A DNA stretch of 64,000 nt, from the NCBI GenBank assembly GCA_964652235.1, contig CAZZDK010000004.1:49160-113159 (forward strand), given 5' to 3'. The position numbers and the translations under genes are program-made. Origin of the DNA: CAZZDK01 sp964652235 (GTDB taxonomy: Bacteria > Pseudomonadota > Alphaproteobacteria > UBA9219). Position 1 is the first letter of the stretch; each line of letters starts with the position of its first letter. This document shows positions 15,493-23,237 of the stretch, piece after piece. Below the pieces are notes generated by a model. The model was not told the origin of the DNA. It searched no databases and was given only the letters and a program-made list of their open reading frames with translations.

Positions 15493-16037
15493 CGAAACTC
15501 TCCATACACACCATCCCCGATCCCGTCCTGCGCGAAAAAGCCCTGCCCGTCGCAAAGGTGGATGCCGAAATCGTCCGGCTCATGGACGATATGCTGGAGA
15601 CGATGTACGACGGCGGCATTGGACTTGCGGCCAACCAGGTGGGAGTGCTCAAGCGGGTGCTTGTCCTCGATCTGTCGGAATCGCGGAATGGCAGCGAAGC
15701 GCTCTGCATGGTAAATCCGGAGATTCTTTGGCATTCGGAAGACACTTTTTGCTACAAGGAAGGCTGCCTTTCGGTGCGCCCGGATCCCGCCGACAATTCC
15801 GAAGAGCTTTTCGCCAACGTCACGCGCCCGCGCAGCGTCCGCGTTTCCTATCTGGACCGGAGCGGCGAGAAGCGTGAGCTTGAGGCCCATGATCTTTTGA
15901 GCCAATGTATCCAACATGAAATCGACCATCTGGACGGCATTTTGTTCATCGACCGCCTCTCGGCGCTCAAACGCGGCATGATCGTGCGCAAAATAGAAAA
16001 ACTCCGCCGCTCGAAGAGCGATGAGAAGGCGCTCTGA
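15489..16037 (+). CDS. def: Peptide deformylase
   Basis: This enzyme removes the formyl group from the initiator methionine of nascent proteins. The 182-residue sequence contains all three family motifs: 'GIGLAANQVG' (about 43-52), 'EGCLSV' (about 92) with the metal Cys, and 'QHEIDHLDG' (about 139) with the two metal His and the catalytic Glu. The start overlaps the rmuC stop (ATGA), and fmt, whose product adds the same formyl group, begins 3 bases after the stop, so the def-fmt pair is translationally close. Length is normal. Confidence 0.97.
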   Translation: MTKLSIHTIPDPVLREKALPVAKVDAEIVRLMDDMLETMYDGGIGLAANQVGVLKRVLVLDLSESRNGSEALCMVNPEILWHSEDTFCYKEGCLSVRPDPADNSEELFANVTRPRSVRVSYLDRSGEKRELEAHDLLSQCIQHEIDHLDGILFIDRLSALKRGMIVRKIEKLRRSKSDEKAL

Positions 16038-16039
16038 CC

Positions 16040-16963
16040 ATGACGCCTCTCCGTCTCATTTACATGGGAACGCCGGATTTTGCGGTGCCGGCCTTGCGTG
16101 CGATCAAGGCGGCGGGGCACGACGTGCTCGCCGTCTATTGCCAACCGCCCAAACCGGCGGGCCGCGGACAGGACATCCGCAAAACGCCCGTTCATCTTGC
16201 GGCGGAAGAACTCGACATCCCCGTCCGCACGCCGAAAACTTTCCGCGACGCGCAGGAACAAAAGGCACTGGCTGATCTAAAACCGGACGCCATCGTTGTC
16301 GCCGCCTATGGCCTTATCCTGCCGCAAGGGGTTTTGGATATTCCGCGCCTCGGTTGCTTCAATATCCACGCCTCGCTTCTGCCGCGCTGGCGCGGCGCCG
16401 CGCCGATCCATCGCGCGTTGTTGGCGGGCGACAAGGAAACCGGCATTACGATCATGAAGATGGAAGCGGGCCTTGATACGGGACCGATGTTCCTAAAACG
16501 CGCTTTGCCCCTCACGCCCGAAAGCACGGCCAGCGCCGTTCATGATGCGCTTGCCGAAATGGGCGCGGACATGATTTTGGAAGTCTTAGACGGCGCGGCA
16601 AAAGGCTCGTTGACGGCAACGCCGCAGAACGACGCCGAAGCGACCTATGCCGCCAAGCTCACGCGCGAAGACGGGCTGATCGACTGGACGCGGCCCGCGC
16701 AGGAGATTGAACGGCAGGTTCGCGCCCTCAATCCTTGGCCCGGCTGCTTTTTCAAAAGCGGGGAGGAGGCGATCAAGGTCCTTAAGGCCGAGCTTGCAAA
16801 CGGCGCAGGCAACGCCGGGTCGTTGATTGACGATCACTTCACCGTCGCTTGCGGAAACGGCGCTTTGCGCCTTCTTCTTGTGCAGCGCGCGGGCAAGAAT
16901 CCGGTGGACGGCGAAGCCTTCCTGCGCGGCGCAAGATTGGCCAAAGGGCACCGTTTTCCATGA
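16040..16963 (+). CDS. fmt: Methionyl-tRNA formyltransferase
   Basis: Transfers a formyl group from 10-formyl-tetrahydrofolate to initiator Met-tRNA. The 307-residue protein shows 'MGTPDFAVPALRAIKAAGHD', 'QPPKPAGRGQ', the catalytic 'NIHASLLPRWRGAAPIHRAL' with Asn and His, and 'TGITIMKMEAGLDTGPM' including the conserved Asp. The C-terminal OB-like tRNA-binding domain is complete ('VRALNPWPGCFF'). It is the third gene of rmuC-def-fmt-truA. A palindromic repeat lies in the 123 bases before truA. Confidence 0.97.
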   Translation: MTPLRLIYMGTPDFAVPALRAIKAAGHDVLAVYCQPPKPAGRGQDIRKTPVHLAAEELDIPVRTPKTFRDAQEQKALADLKPDAIVVAAYGLILPQGVLDIPRLGCFNIHASLLPRWRGAAPIHRALLAGDKETGITIMKMEAGLDTGPMFLKRALPLTPESTASAVHDALAEMGADMILEVLDGAAKGSLTATPQNDAEATYAAKLTREDGLIDWTRPAQEIERQVRALNPWPGCFFKSGEEAIKVLKAELANGAGNAGSLIDDHFTVACGNGALRLLLVQRAGKNPVDGEAFLRGARLAKGHRFP

Positions 16964-16974
16964 CCCTTCCTTTT

Positions 16975-17068
16975 GTCATTGCGAGCGCAGCGAAGCAATC
17001 CAGAGTCGTTGCAGAGAGGTTTTTAATGACTCTGGATTGCTTCGTCGGCTCCGCCTCCTCGCAATGAC
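16975..17068. repeat. Palindromic intergenic repeat (REP/MITE-like)
   Basis: An imperfect inverted repeat of about 94 bases: GTCATTGCGAGCGCAGCG and AAGCAATCCAGAGTC on the left are mirrored by GACTCTGGATTGCTTCGTC and CTCGCAATGAC on the right, with a loop of about 20 bases. GTCATTGCGAG-type palindromes are widespread dispersed repeats in bacteria. It lies between fmt and truA and would form a long hairpin in the mRNA. Confidence 0.85.
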
Positions 17069-17086
17069 GTTTTCTGAGAGACAAAG

Positions 17087-17830
17087 ATGACTCGCTGGAA
17101 AATCACGCTTGAATATGACGGCGCGGGCTTTTGCGGCTGGCAAAGGCAGGAACACGATCTTTCGGTGCAGCAGGTCATCGAGGAAGCCATCCGGAAATTT
17201 TCCGGCGAAACGCCGGGGCTTTTCGTGGCGGGGCGCACCGACGCGGGCGTCCACGCCATCGGGCAGGTCGCGCATTTCGATCTGGAAAAAGACTACGAAG
17301 CCAGAGAAATCGAGGGCGCCATCAATTATCACGTCCGTCCGCACCGCATTTCCGTTTTGCGGGCCGAGCCGGTCGGCGAAGCGTTTCACGCGCGTTTTTC
17401 GGCTAAGGCGCGCGCTTACCGCTATTTAATCTTAAATCGGCACGCGCCGCTTGCGCTCATGGCGGGACGCGCCTGGCACGTCACAAGGCCTCTCGCGCTG
17501 GAGCCGATGCAGGAAGCGGCCTCCCTTCTCATCGGCAAACACGATTTCTCGACCTTTCGGGCGCACCATTGCCAGTCCAACTCGCCCGTCAAAACGCTGG
17601 ATAAGCTGACAGTTGAAAAACAAAATAACCTTTTTACCTTTTCGCTTGAAGCCCGTTCGTTCCTCTACCATCAGGTCCGCAACATGGTCGGCACGCTCGC
17701 GCTCGTCGGCGCGGGCCAATGGAGTCTGGATCAATTCCGCGAGGCCTTTGCGGCGACCGACCGCACGAAAGGCGGCCCCACCGCTCCGGCGGAAGGCCTC
17801 TATTTCGTGGGCGTGAGATATGAGGATTAG
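17087..17830 (+). CDS. truA: tRNA pseudouridine(38-40) synthase TruA
   Basis: Isomerises uridines at positions 38-40 of the tRNA anticodon arm. The 247-residue sequence has 'YDGAGFCGWQRQ', the catalytic 'GRTDAGVHAIGQVAHFD' (Asp about 52), 'FSAKARAYRYLILN', 'HDFSTFRAHHCQSNSPVKTL' and 'FLYHQVRNMVGTL'. Length and motif order are normal. It closes the rmuC-def-fmt-truA run, although the repeat before it may separate its expression from fmt. Confidence 0.97.
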   Translation: MTRWKITLEYDGAGFCGWQRQEHDLSVQQVIEEAIRKFSGETPGLFVAGRTDAGVHAIGQVAHFDLEKDYEAREIEGAINYHVRPHRISVLRAEPVGEAFHARFSAKARAYRYLILNRHAPLALMAGRAWHVTRPLALEPMQEAASLLIGKHDFSTFRAHHCQSNSPVKTLDKLTVEKQNNLFTFSLEARSFLYHQVRNMVGTLALVGAGQWSLDQFREAFAATDRTKGGPTAPAEGLYFVGVRYED

Positions 17831-17855
17831 GGTTCGGACTCATTTCAATACTTCC

Positions 17856-17964
17856 GTTATCCCCGCGAAAGCGGGGATCCCGTCTGGTTTTAGACAATAA
17901 AACAAACGGGATTCCGGATCTTCGAGGCTCTCTTCGTTCGCCTCTCGTCCGGAATGACGATAAA
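17856..17964. repeat. Second palindromic intergenic repeat
   Basis: Nested inverted repeats: ATCCCCGC/GCGGGGAT at 17859-17878, then CCCGT..GGTTTTA paired with TAAAAC..ACGGG, ending in CCGGAATGACGATAA. It belongs to the common 'ATCCCCGCGAAAGCGGGGAT' class of dispersed repeats and differs from the repeat before truA. It lies just after truA and can act as a transcript end. Confidence 0.75.
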
Positions 17965-18016
17965 ACGCATTGATTTGATTCCATTCAAAGGGGTCTGCAC
18001 CCTAGCTTTTTTCGAC

Positions 18017-18045
18017 TTACCCACAACTTTCGCGTGTTATCCACA
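18017..18045 (+). promoter_or_regulatory. Two DnaA-box-like sequences
   Basis: TTATCCACA at 18037-18045 matches the DnaA box exactly, and TTACCCACA at 18017-18025 differs at one base; they are in the same direction, 20 bases apart. They touch the CtrA-type site that follows. With only two boxes this is more likely a regulatory region than an origin. Confidence 0.5.
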
Positions 18046-18047
18046 CA

Positions 18048-18062
18048 TTAACTAATCGTTAA
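18048..18062. promoter_or_regulatory. CtrA-type binding site
   Basis: TTAACTAATCGTTAA matches the full alphaproteobacterial CtrA consensus TTAA-N7-TTAA, and it lies in the centre of a longer inverted repeat (18045-18065). It is about 95 bases before the secretin start. CtrA controls pili, motility and the cell cycle in this class, so control of the pilus operon is plausible. Confidence 0.6.
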
Positions 18063-18155
18063 TGTATTTGACTCTTGCGCCTTAATCCGTCATTTTCATG
18101 CGCCGGTATGGTCCTCATACTTCGGTGTATCTACCCGATTTCAAAGGCGGTTTTC

Positions 18156-19949
18156 GTGCGCAGGCTTTCCCCGTCCAGCCCTGCTTTGGCCAGGCTTGCC
18201 GCTTTATGCGTGTGCCTGCTTTTGGGTGGCTGCATCAGCCTTTTCCCGTCAGACGACATCGACCCGTCCGGCGGTTTGTCGCGCCAGGACTATATCGAAC
18301 TTCGCAACCGGGGCGAGAAAGCGGCCTCGGACGATCCTTTCGCGCCAGAACCGGGCCTGCCGTCCGAAAAAGCCGCGCCGCCGCCCGTTCCGGCCCTGCC
18401 GCCCGCGCCCAAGCCAGAAAAGCTTAAAGCCCTGCCCCAAAAGACGGTTACGCTGGCGGTGACGGATTCCGTGCCCCTGCGCGACGTTTTGATCCAGCTT
18501 GGCCGCGAGGGCAAGCTGAACCTGGAAATAGACCCGCGCATCAAAGGCGGCGTTCTTTTCTCGGCGCACGATCAACCCTTCGACAAGGTTCTACGGCACA
18601 TCTGCGCCCTTGCGGGACTGCGCTACCGGATCAACGGCGATTTCGTGCGGGTCGAACTGGACGAACCGTACCAGGAAAGCTATCCGCTCGACTTTTTGAG
18701 CCTTTCGCGCCAGACGACGAGCGAAGTGACCATCGCGACCAACGTCTTTGACGTGGACGTGTCCTCCGGAAACGGCGGCGGTGCCGTATCGAGCAAAAAC
18801 GGCACCGACAACAATTCCGTGGCCAAAATATCCGGCAAAGCCGAGGCTGATTTCTGGGGCGAATTGGAAAAAACCCTCCCGCGCCTTTTAGCCACGGCGG
18901 CGCTGAACAAAGCGCCCGGCGGCAAAGGCGAAAAAACGGACGGCTCTTTCAGCCTCGACAGGCAGGCGGGGCTTGTGACCGTCATCGGCCACAGCGGCCA
19001 GCACGAGGCTGTTCGGAATTATCTTCACCAGCTTCGCCGTAAGACTTCGGCGCAGGTTCTTATCGAGGCGCGGATCGTCGAGGTCGAGCTGTCCGACGAA
19101 TTCCAAAGCGGCGTCAATTGGGCGGCTCTGTTCAAGGGCGCGGAAGGAATCTCCGCCAATTTCGGCGCTCCCGGAGCTTCCAGCCTTCTTTCCGGCGCGG
19201 ATTCGGGCCTTTTCTCGGCGACGCTCAACGCCAAGGATTTTACGGGAATCTTAAAGCTCGTGCGGACTTTCGGCACGACGCGCGTTCTTTCCTCCCCTCG
19301 CCTGACGGTCATGAACAACCAGACCGCCGTTTTGAAAGTCGCGCGAAACGAGGTTTATTTCGTCACAACGGCCCAGTTTCCGACGACCGTCACGGCCAGC
19401 GGCGCGACGGTTTCAGGCACGCCCGTTTTTTCCAGTATGCCGCGCACGGTTCCGGTTGGGCTTGTCATGACGGTGCAACCCGCCATCAGCAGCGAAACGA
19501 ACCGCGTAACGCTCACCTTGCGTCCGACGATCTCGCGGGTAACCGAATACGTTTCCGACCCTTCCATCGGCCTGAACGCCGCCAACGCGGGCGTCACGGA
19601 TCCCGTTCAATCGAAAGTGCCGGTGCTTGCCGTGCGCGAGATGGACAGCGTTTTGCAGCTTCGATCGGGCGAAGTCGCGGTGATGGGCGGGTTGATGCAG
19701 GACAAATCCCAAAATCAGGATCAAGGCGTGCCGCCGTTCGACGCCATGCCGATCATCGGCAATCTGGTCAAATCGCGCAGCAACGACGGCGCGACGAGCG
19801 AGCTTGTGATCCTCTTGCGCGCGACGATCCTTGAGCAGCCCGCGCCGGATCTTGCCGACAAGGAGCTTTACGAACGCTACAACCAGGACCCGCGGCCCTT
19901 CTTTGCCGCGTCTCAACCCGAAGCGGAGACAAACCATGCAGAACCATAA
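18156..19949 (+). CDS. Outer-membrane secretin, MshL/PilQ-like lipoprotein
   Basis: Forms the outer-membrane channel of a type IV pilus or type II secretion-like machine. From GTG 18156, after AAAGGCGG, the protein begins with a lipoprotein signal ending 'LLLGGC' (Cys about 26), then a Pro-rich linker, an STN/N0-type domain ('VPLRDVLIQLGREGKLNLEI', about 125-200), an N-domain with 'TVIGHSGQHEAVRNYLHQL', and the secretin core 'VLSSPRLTVMNNQTAVLKV' ... 'VAVMGGLMQDKSQNQDQGVP' ... 'SELVILLRATIL'. The best fit is the MSHA-type (MshL) secretin. A longer frame from TTG 18075 lacks a leader. It heads an eight-gene operon; the next start overlaps its end by 14 bases. Confidence 0.88.
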   Translation: MRRLSPSSPALARLAALCVCLLLGGCISLFPSDDIDPSGGLSRQDYIELRNRGEKAASDDPFAPEPGLPSEKAAPPPVPALPPAPKPEKLKALPQKTVTLAVTDSVPLRDVLIQLGREGKLNLEIDPRIKGGVLFSAHDQPFDKVLRHICALAGLRYRINGDFVRVELDEPYQESYPLDFLSLSRQTTSEVTIATNVFDVDVSSGNGGGAVSSKNGTDNNSVAKISGKAEADFWGELEKTLPRLLATAALNKAPGGKGEKTDGSFSLDRQAGLVTVIGHSGQHEAVRNYLHQLRRKTSAQVLIEARIVEVELSDEFQSGVNWAALFKGAEGISANFGAPGASSLLSGADSGLFSATLNAKDFTGILKLVRTFGTTRVLSSPRLTVMNNQTAVLKVARNEVYFVTTAQFPTTVTASGATVSGTPVFSSMPRTVPVGLVMTVQPAISSETNRVTLTLRPTISRVTEYVSDPSIGLNAANAGVTDPVQSKVPVLAVREMDSVLQLRSGEVAVMGGLMQDKSQNQDQGVPPFDAMPIIGNLVKSRSNDGATSELVILLRATILEQPAPDLADKELYERYNQDPRPFFAASQPEAETNHAEP

Positions 19950-20598
19950 AAGCAAACGCGGCTTCACGCTTGTCGAACTTTCGATCGTTCTCGTCATCAT
20001 CGGCCTGATTATCGGCGGCGTCCTGACGGGCCAGCAGATTATCGAAAACGCGCGGATCACGAACGCGATCAACGGCATCCAGGCCTATCAGGCGCAATTC
20101 CAGACCTACGCCCAGAATTATGGCGCTCTGCCGGGCGACGATCCGAGCGCATCGTCTCGTTTTCCTTCGCTGCAAGGCTCGCAGGAAACGATCAACGGCG
20201 GTGGCGACAGCAAGGTCGGCAACGGCAGCTCGTTCGACACGTCGGATACCACCCTGCCCGCTCTTGAAAGCCGCCTCGCCTGGGCGCATTTGCGCGCGGC
20301 GGGCCTCGTCAAAAACCAGGTGACGGACGGCAGCACCGCTGTCCAGCCGCCCAATCCCTTCGGCGGCATCTACGGCTTTCAAAACGGCGCGTTCGGCGGC
20401 GTCTTTTCAACGACCGTCCTTTGCCTCGACAAGGTGCCCTCCGGCCCTGCTCAAGCCATCGATTCCCGCATCGACGACGGCAAAAGCGACGCGGGCGCGA
20501 TCCAGGCCAGCCTTTACGCCGACGTCGGAAGCGGCGCGGCCTCCGTCGTGAAAACCTACGGCGACGATCAGACTTATACGCTCTGTGTGAGAATGTAA
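19936..20598 (+). CDS. Type IV prepilin-like protein (major pilin candidate)
   Basis: The 220-residue protein has a classic prepilin start: a short basic leader 'MQNHKSKRG', then 'FTLVELSIVLVIIGLIIGGV' with Glu at +5 of the mature protein, so prepilin peptidase would cut after Gly9. The helix continues 'LTGQQIIENARITNAINGIQ'. The C-terminal part is Gly/Ser/Asp-rich with two cysteines ('TTVLCLDKVP' and 'TLCVRM') that could form the D-region disulfide. It starts inside the secretin gene and is followed by a second pilin after 5 bases. Whether it is the main subunit is inference from position. Confidence 0.85.
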   Translation: MQNHKSKRGFTLVELSIVLVIIGLIIGGVLTGQQIIENARITNAINGIQAYQAQFQTYAQNYGALPGDDPSASSRFPSLQGSQETINGGGDSKVGNGSSFDTSDTTLPALESRLAWAHLRAAGLVKNQVTDGSTAVQPPNPFGGIYGFQNGAFGGVFSTTVLCLDKVPSGPAQAIDSRIDDGKSDAGAIQASLYADVGSGAASVVKTYGDDQTYTLCVRM

Positions 20599-20603
20599 GG
20601 CTT

Positions 20604-21464
20604 ATGCTCGAAAGAAGGGGAAGGCGTTCTTTGTCCGGCTTCACGCTCGTGGAAATGAGCGTCGTCCTTCTCGTCGTCGGCATGGTGATTTTGATGATCT
20701 TTCCGGCCATGAAGGCGATCCGCGACGGCACGCAACGCACGACGACGGCAAGCCATATGCAAACGCTTTTGCGAAGCGTCGCGGCTTTCGCGCAAGCCAA
20801 CGGCTGCCTGCCCTGCCCGGTGCCGATAAGGGACGAGACGGGCGGCGACGGCTTTGGCCGCGTGCGGGGCGAGGCCGCAGGCGCGCTTTGCTCGTCGGCC
20901 TGCACGGCAGACAAAGCCGAAGGAATCCCGCCCTTCGTTTCGTTGGGACTGCCTTCGTCCGTCGCCAAGGACGGCTGGGGCCGCTGGATCACCATGCGGA
21001 TCGACCCGGAACTCGCCAAAAATTTCGGCGTCGTGCCGCCGACCGCGCCTTGCCTGCCCGGCGAGACCGTCGCGTCCTGCACAATTGTCGGCGCAAGTCA
21101 AAAGGGGCTGTGCCGCGCGAACCTCTCTCAAACGAACAGGATTAGCGTTTCCGTTCCTGACGGGCCGCAAAACCAGTCGGCGGCCATCGTCCTCGTCAGC
21201 CACGGACCGAACGGCTTCGGAGCCTATCAGGCCTCTCCGGCCGCAGGCGCGAACACCAGCGAAAAGCCGCCCTTTGGGGGGCCCGTAGCGACTTGCGGCA
21301 CGACAAAAGGATTCGAAGCCTGCAACGCGGACGGCGACCGTTTTTTTGTGGACGCGACGGAAACGAACAATCCCGAAGACCCCTATGATGACATCCTGCT
21401 TTATATGGACCGCAATGCGCTAATCGCTTTTTTGGGACGCGGCGTATGCGAGACGATGTGGTGA
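20604..21464 (+). CDS. Second prepilin-like protein (minor or adhesive pilin candidate)
   Basis: The 286-residue protein begins 'MLERRGRRSLSG', then 'FTLVEMSVVLLVVGMVILMI', a prepilin cleavage and transmembrane segment. The C-terminal domain is large and Cys-rich (about 10 Cys, including 'NGCLPCPVPIRDE', 'ALCSSACTADKAEG', 'APCLPGETVASCTIV' and 'VATCGTTKGFEAC'), unlike the first pilin. Such a domain fits a tip or minor pilin stabilised by disulfides. ATG 20604 follows AAGG. It is separated by 4 bases from the ATPase gene. Confidence 0.82.
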   Translation: MLERRGRRSLSGFTLVEMSVVLLVVGMVILMIFPAMKAIRDGTQRTTTASHMQTLLRSVAAFAQANGCLPCPVPIRDETGGDGFGRVRGEAAGALCSSACTADKAEGIPPFVSLGLPSSVAKDGWGRWITMRIDPELAKNFGVVPPTAPCLPGETVASCTIVGASQKGLCRANLSQTNRISVSVPDGPQNQSAAIVLVSHGPNGFGAYQASPAAGANTSEKPPFGGPVATCGTTKGFEACNADGDRFFVDATETNNPEDPYDDILLYMDRNALIAFLGRGVCETMW

Positions 21465-21468
21465 CCGC

Positions 21469-23232
21469 ATGACCGGACCGCAGCACCAGAAGGCTAAAAT
21501 TCTCCCCTTCGCGCCGGACCTCTGGCGCGAAGGGGGAGAGGATTCCGCGCCTCCTGCGCCGCGCAAAACCTTGCGCATCGGCGAAAAACTCATTGAAATG
21601 GGTGCGCTTTCAACCGACCAGCTGCACATCGCCTTGCATGAGCAAAGAAATCGTCCGGCCATGCTCGGCGCGATTCTTGTGCGCCTCGGCTTTATCTCGC
21701 AAGACACGCTGGCCGTCGTTTTGGCGGCGCAAGCAGGCGTGGAGCCGGTCGATCTGACTCAGGCCGTTCTCGATCCCGATCTCCTCCGCCGCCTGCCGAA
21801 AGCTTCGGCGGCGCGGTGCCTGGCTATTCCGCTTCGCCTTTCGGCGCGAAAGCTTGAAATCGCGATGGCCGATCCGTTCGACGTCGTGGCGATGGACGAG
21901 ATTCGCAGGCACTTCCCCCGTTCCGTCGATCTGGCGCCGCGCGTGGCGAGCAAAGCCGTTATCGAGGCCATTCTTGAGCACCATTACGACGCGGCCGCTT
22001 CCATCGACGAAATTTTGAAGGAGCTTGAGACGGGGCAAAGCAAAGCGGACAGCGATTCTTACGAGCATCCGGTCGTTCGGCTCGTGAATCTTTTGCTGTT
22101 CGACGCGGCCAAACGCGGGGCCTCGGACATCCATTTCGAGCCGGAAAGAGCCTTCGTGCGCGTGCGCTACCGCCTGGACGGCACGCTGCGGCAGGTTCGC
22201 GCCCTGCATCGCAGCCATTGGCCTGCCCTTTCCCACCGCATCAAGATTATGGCCGGCATGAACATCGCCGACACCCGAAGCATCCAGGATGGCCGCTTTC
22301 AGCTTCAAATCGGCGGAGGCGAGGTGGATTTCCGCGTCGCCATCATGCCGTCCGTCTGGGGCGAAACCATCGCCCTGCGCCTTTTGGACCATCGGCGTTC
22401 GCTTCTGCCGCTCGAGGCGCTGGGCTATAGCAAAGGCGCCGAAGCCGCCTTGCGCGCAATCGCGGAAAAACCCCACGGCATTACGCTTGTGACCGGCCCG
22501 ACAGGCAGCGGCAAAACGACGACGCTTTATTCCCTTTTGCGTTATTTAAGCTCTCTGGACGTGCATATCGCCACGTTGGAAGAGCCGGTCGAATTCCAAC
22601 TCGACCTCATTCGCCAGACGGGGATCCAGGACGCGCAGGGCCTCGACTTCGCGGCGGGCGTGCGCGGCCTTTTACGCATGGACCCCGACATCATCTTCAT
22701 CGGCGAAGTGCGCGACGGCGAAACGGCGCAAATGGCGCTGCGCGCGGCCATGACGGGCCATCAGATCTATTCGACGCTTCATTGCAACGAGGCGCTCGGC
22801 GCTCTGCCGCGCCTGATCGACCTGGGCCTTAATCCGCGCGTTTTGGCCGGAAATCTCAGCGGCCTGATCGCGCAAAGATTAGTTCGAAAACTCTGCCCGC
22901 ATTGCAAACGCCGCCGCCGCGCGAGCGAAGAAGAGACGCGGATTCTTCGCGCCGATCCCGCCCTGCCGCCCATGATCGCCGAAGCGCCGGGGTGTCCGGC
23001 CTGCGAACATACGGGACGCAAGGGCCGGACGGTCGTCGCCGAAATTCTGAGGATCTCCCCGAAACTGGACGAGATGATCGCCGCCGATGCGCCGCGCGGC
23101 GATCTTTTGAGAGAGGCGCGCGCCGAAGGCTTTACGACCATGCAGGAGGACGGTCTCGCCAAGGTCCTGGCCGGGGATATCGCTCTCGCCGATCTCCGCC
23201 GCGCCGTGGACATGACGCGGATGGAGGACTAA
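21469..23232 (+). CDS. GspE/PilB-type assembly ATPase
   Basis: The 587-residue cytoplasmic motor powers pilin polymerisation or secretion. An N-terminal MshEN-like domain (about 35-190, 'RIGEKLIEMGALSTDQLHIA') could bind c-di-GMP as in related MshE, but this is inference. The ATPase domain shows the 'ASDIHFEP' start, Walker A 'GPTGSGKTTT' (343-352), the Asp box 'TLEEPVEF', Walker B 'DIIFIGEVRD' (407-416), the His box 'AAMTGHQIYSTLH', and the zinc cysteines Cys476, 479, 509 and 512 ('CPHC', 'CPAC'). All are intact. It lies between the pilins and the platform gene. Confidence 0.94.
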   Translation: MTGPQHQKAKILPFAPDLWREGGEDSAPPAPRKTLRIGEKLIEMGALSTDQLHIALHEQRNRPAMLGAILVRLGFISQDTLAVVLAAQAGVEPVDLTQAVLDPDLLRRLPKASAARCLAIPLRLSARKLEIAMADPFDVVAMDEIRRHFPRSVDLAPRVASKAVIEAILEHHYDAAASIDEILKELETGQSKADSDSYEHPVVRLVNLLLFDAAKRGASDIHFEPERAFVRVRYRLDGTLRQVRALHRSHWPALSHRIKIMAGMNIADTRSIQDGRFQLQIGGGEVDFRVAIMPSVWGETIALRLLDHRRSLLPLEALGYSKGAEAALRAIAEKPHGITLVTGPTGSGKTTTLYSLLRYLSSLDVHIATLEEPVEFQLDLIRQTGIQDAQGLDFAAGVRGLLRMDPDIIFIGEVRDGETAQMALRAAMTGHQIYSTLHCNEALGALPRLIDLGLNPRVLAGNLSGLIAQRLVRKLCPHCKRRRRASEEETRILRADPALPPMIAEAPGCPACEHTGRKGRTVVAEILRISPKLDEMIAADAPRGDLLREARAEGFTTMQEDGLAKVLAGDIALADLRRAVDMTRMED

Positions 23233-23237
23233 ACGCT

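Larger units (their letters stand above)
17831..18155. other. Intergenic region before the pilus operon
   Basis: These 325 bases carry no gene. The left half is the palindromic repeat; the right half, rich in A and T, contains two DnaA-box-like sequences and a CtrA-type site, and is the likely promoter of the operon starting at 18156. Confidence 0.7.

Noticed and set aside
18017..18065. Chromosomal replication origin
   Set aside because: Only two DnaA boxes and no origin-type neighbours; a regulatory region is simpler.
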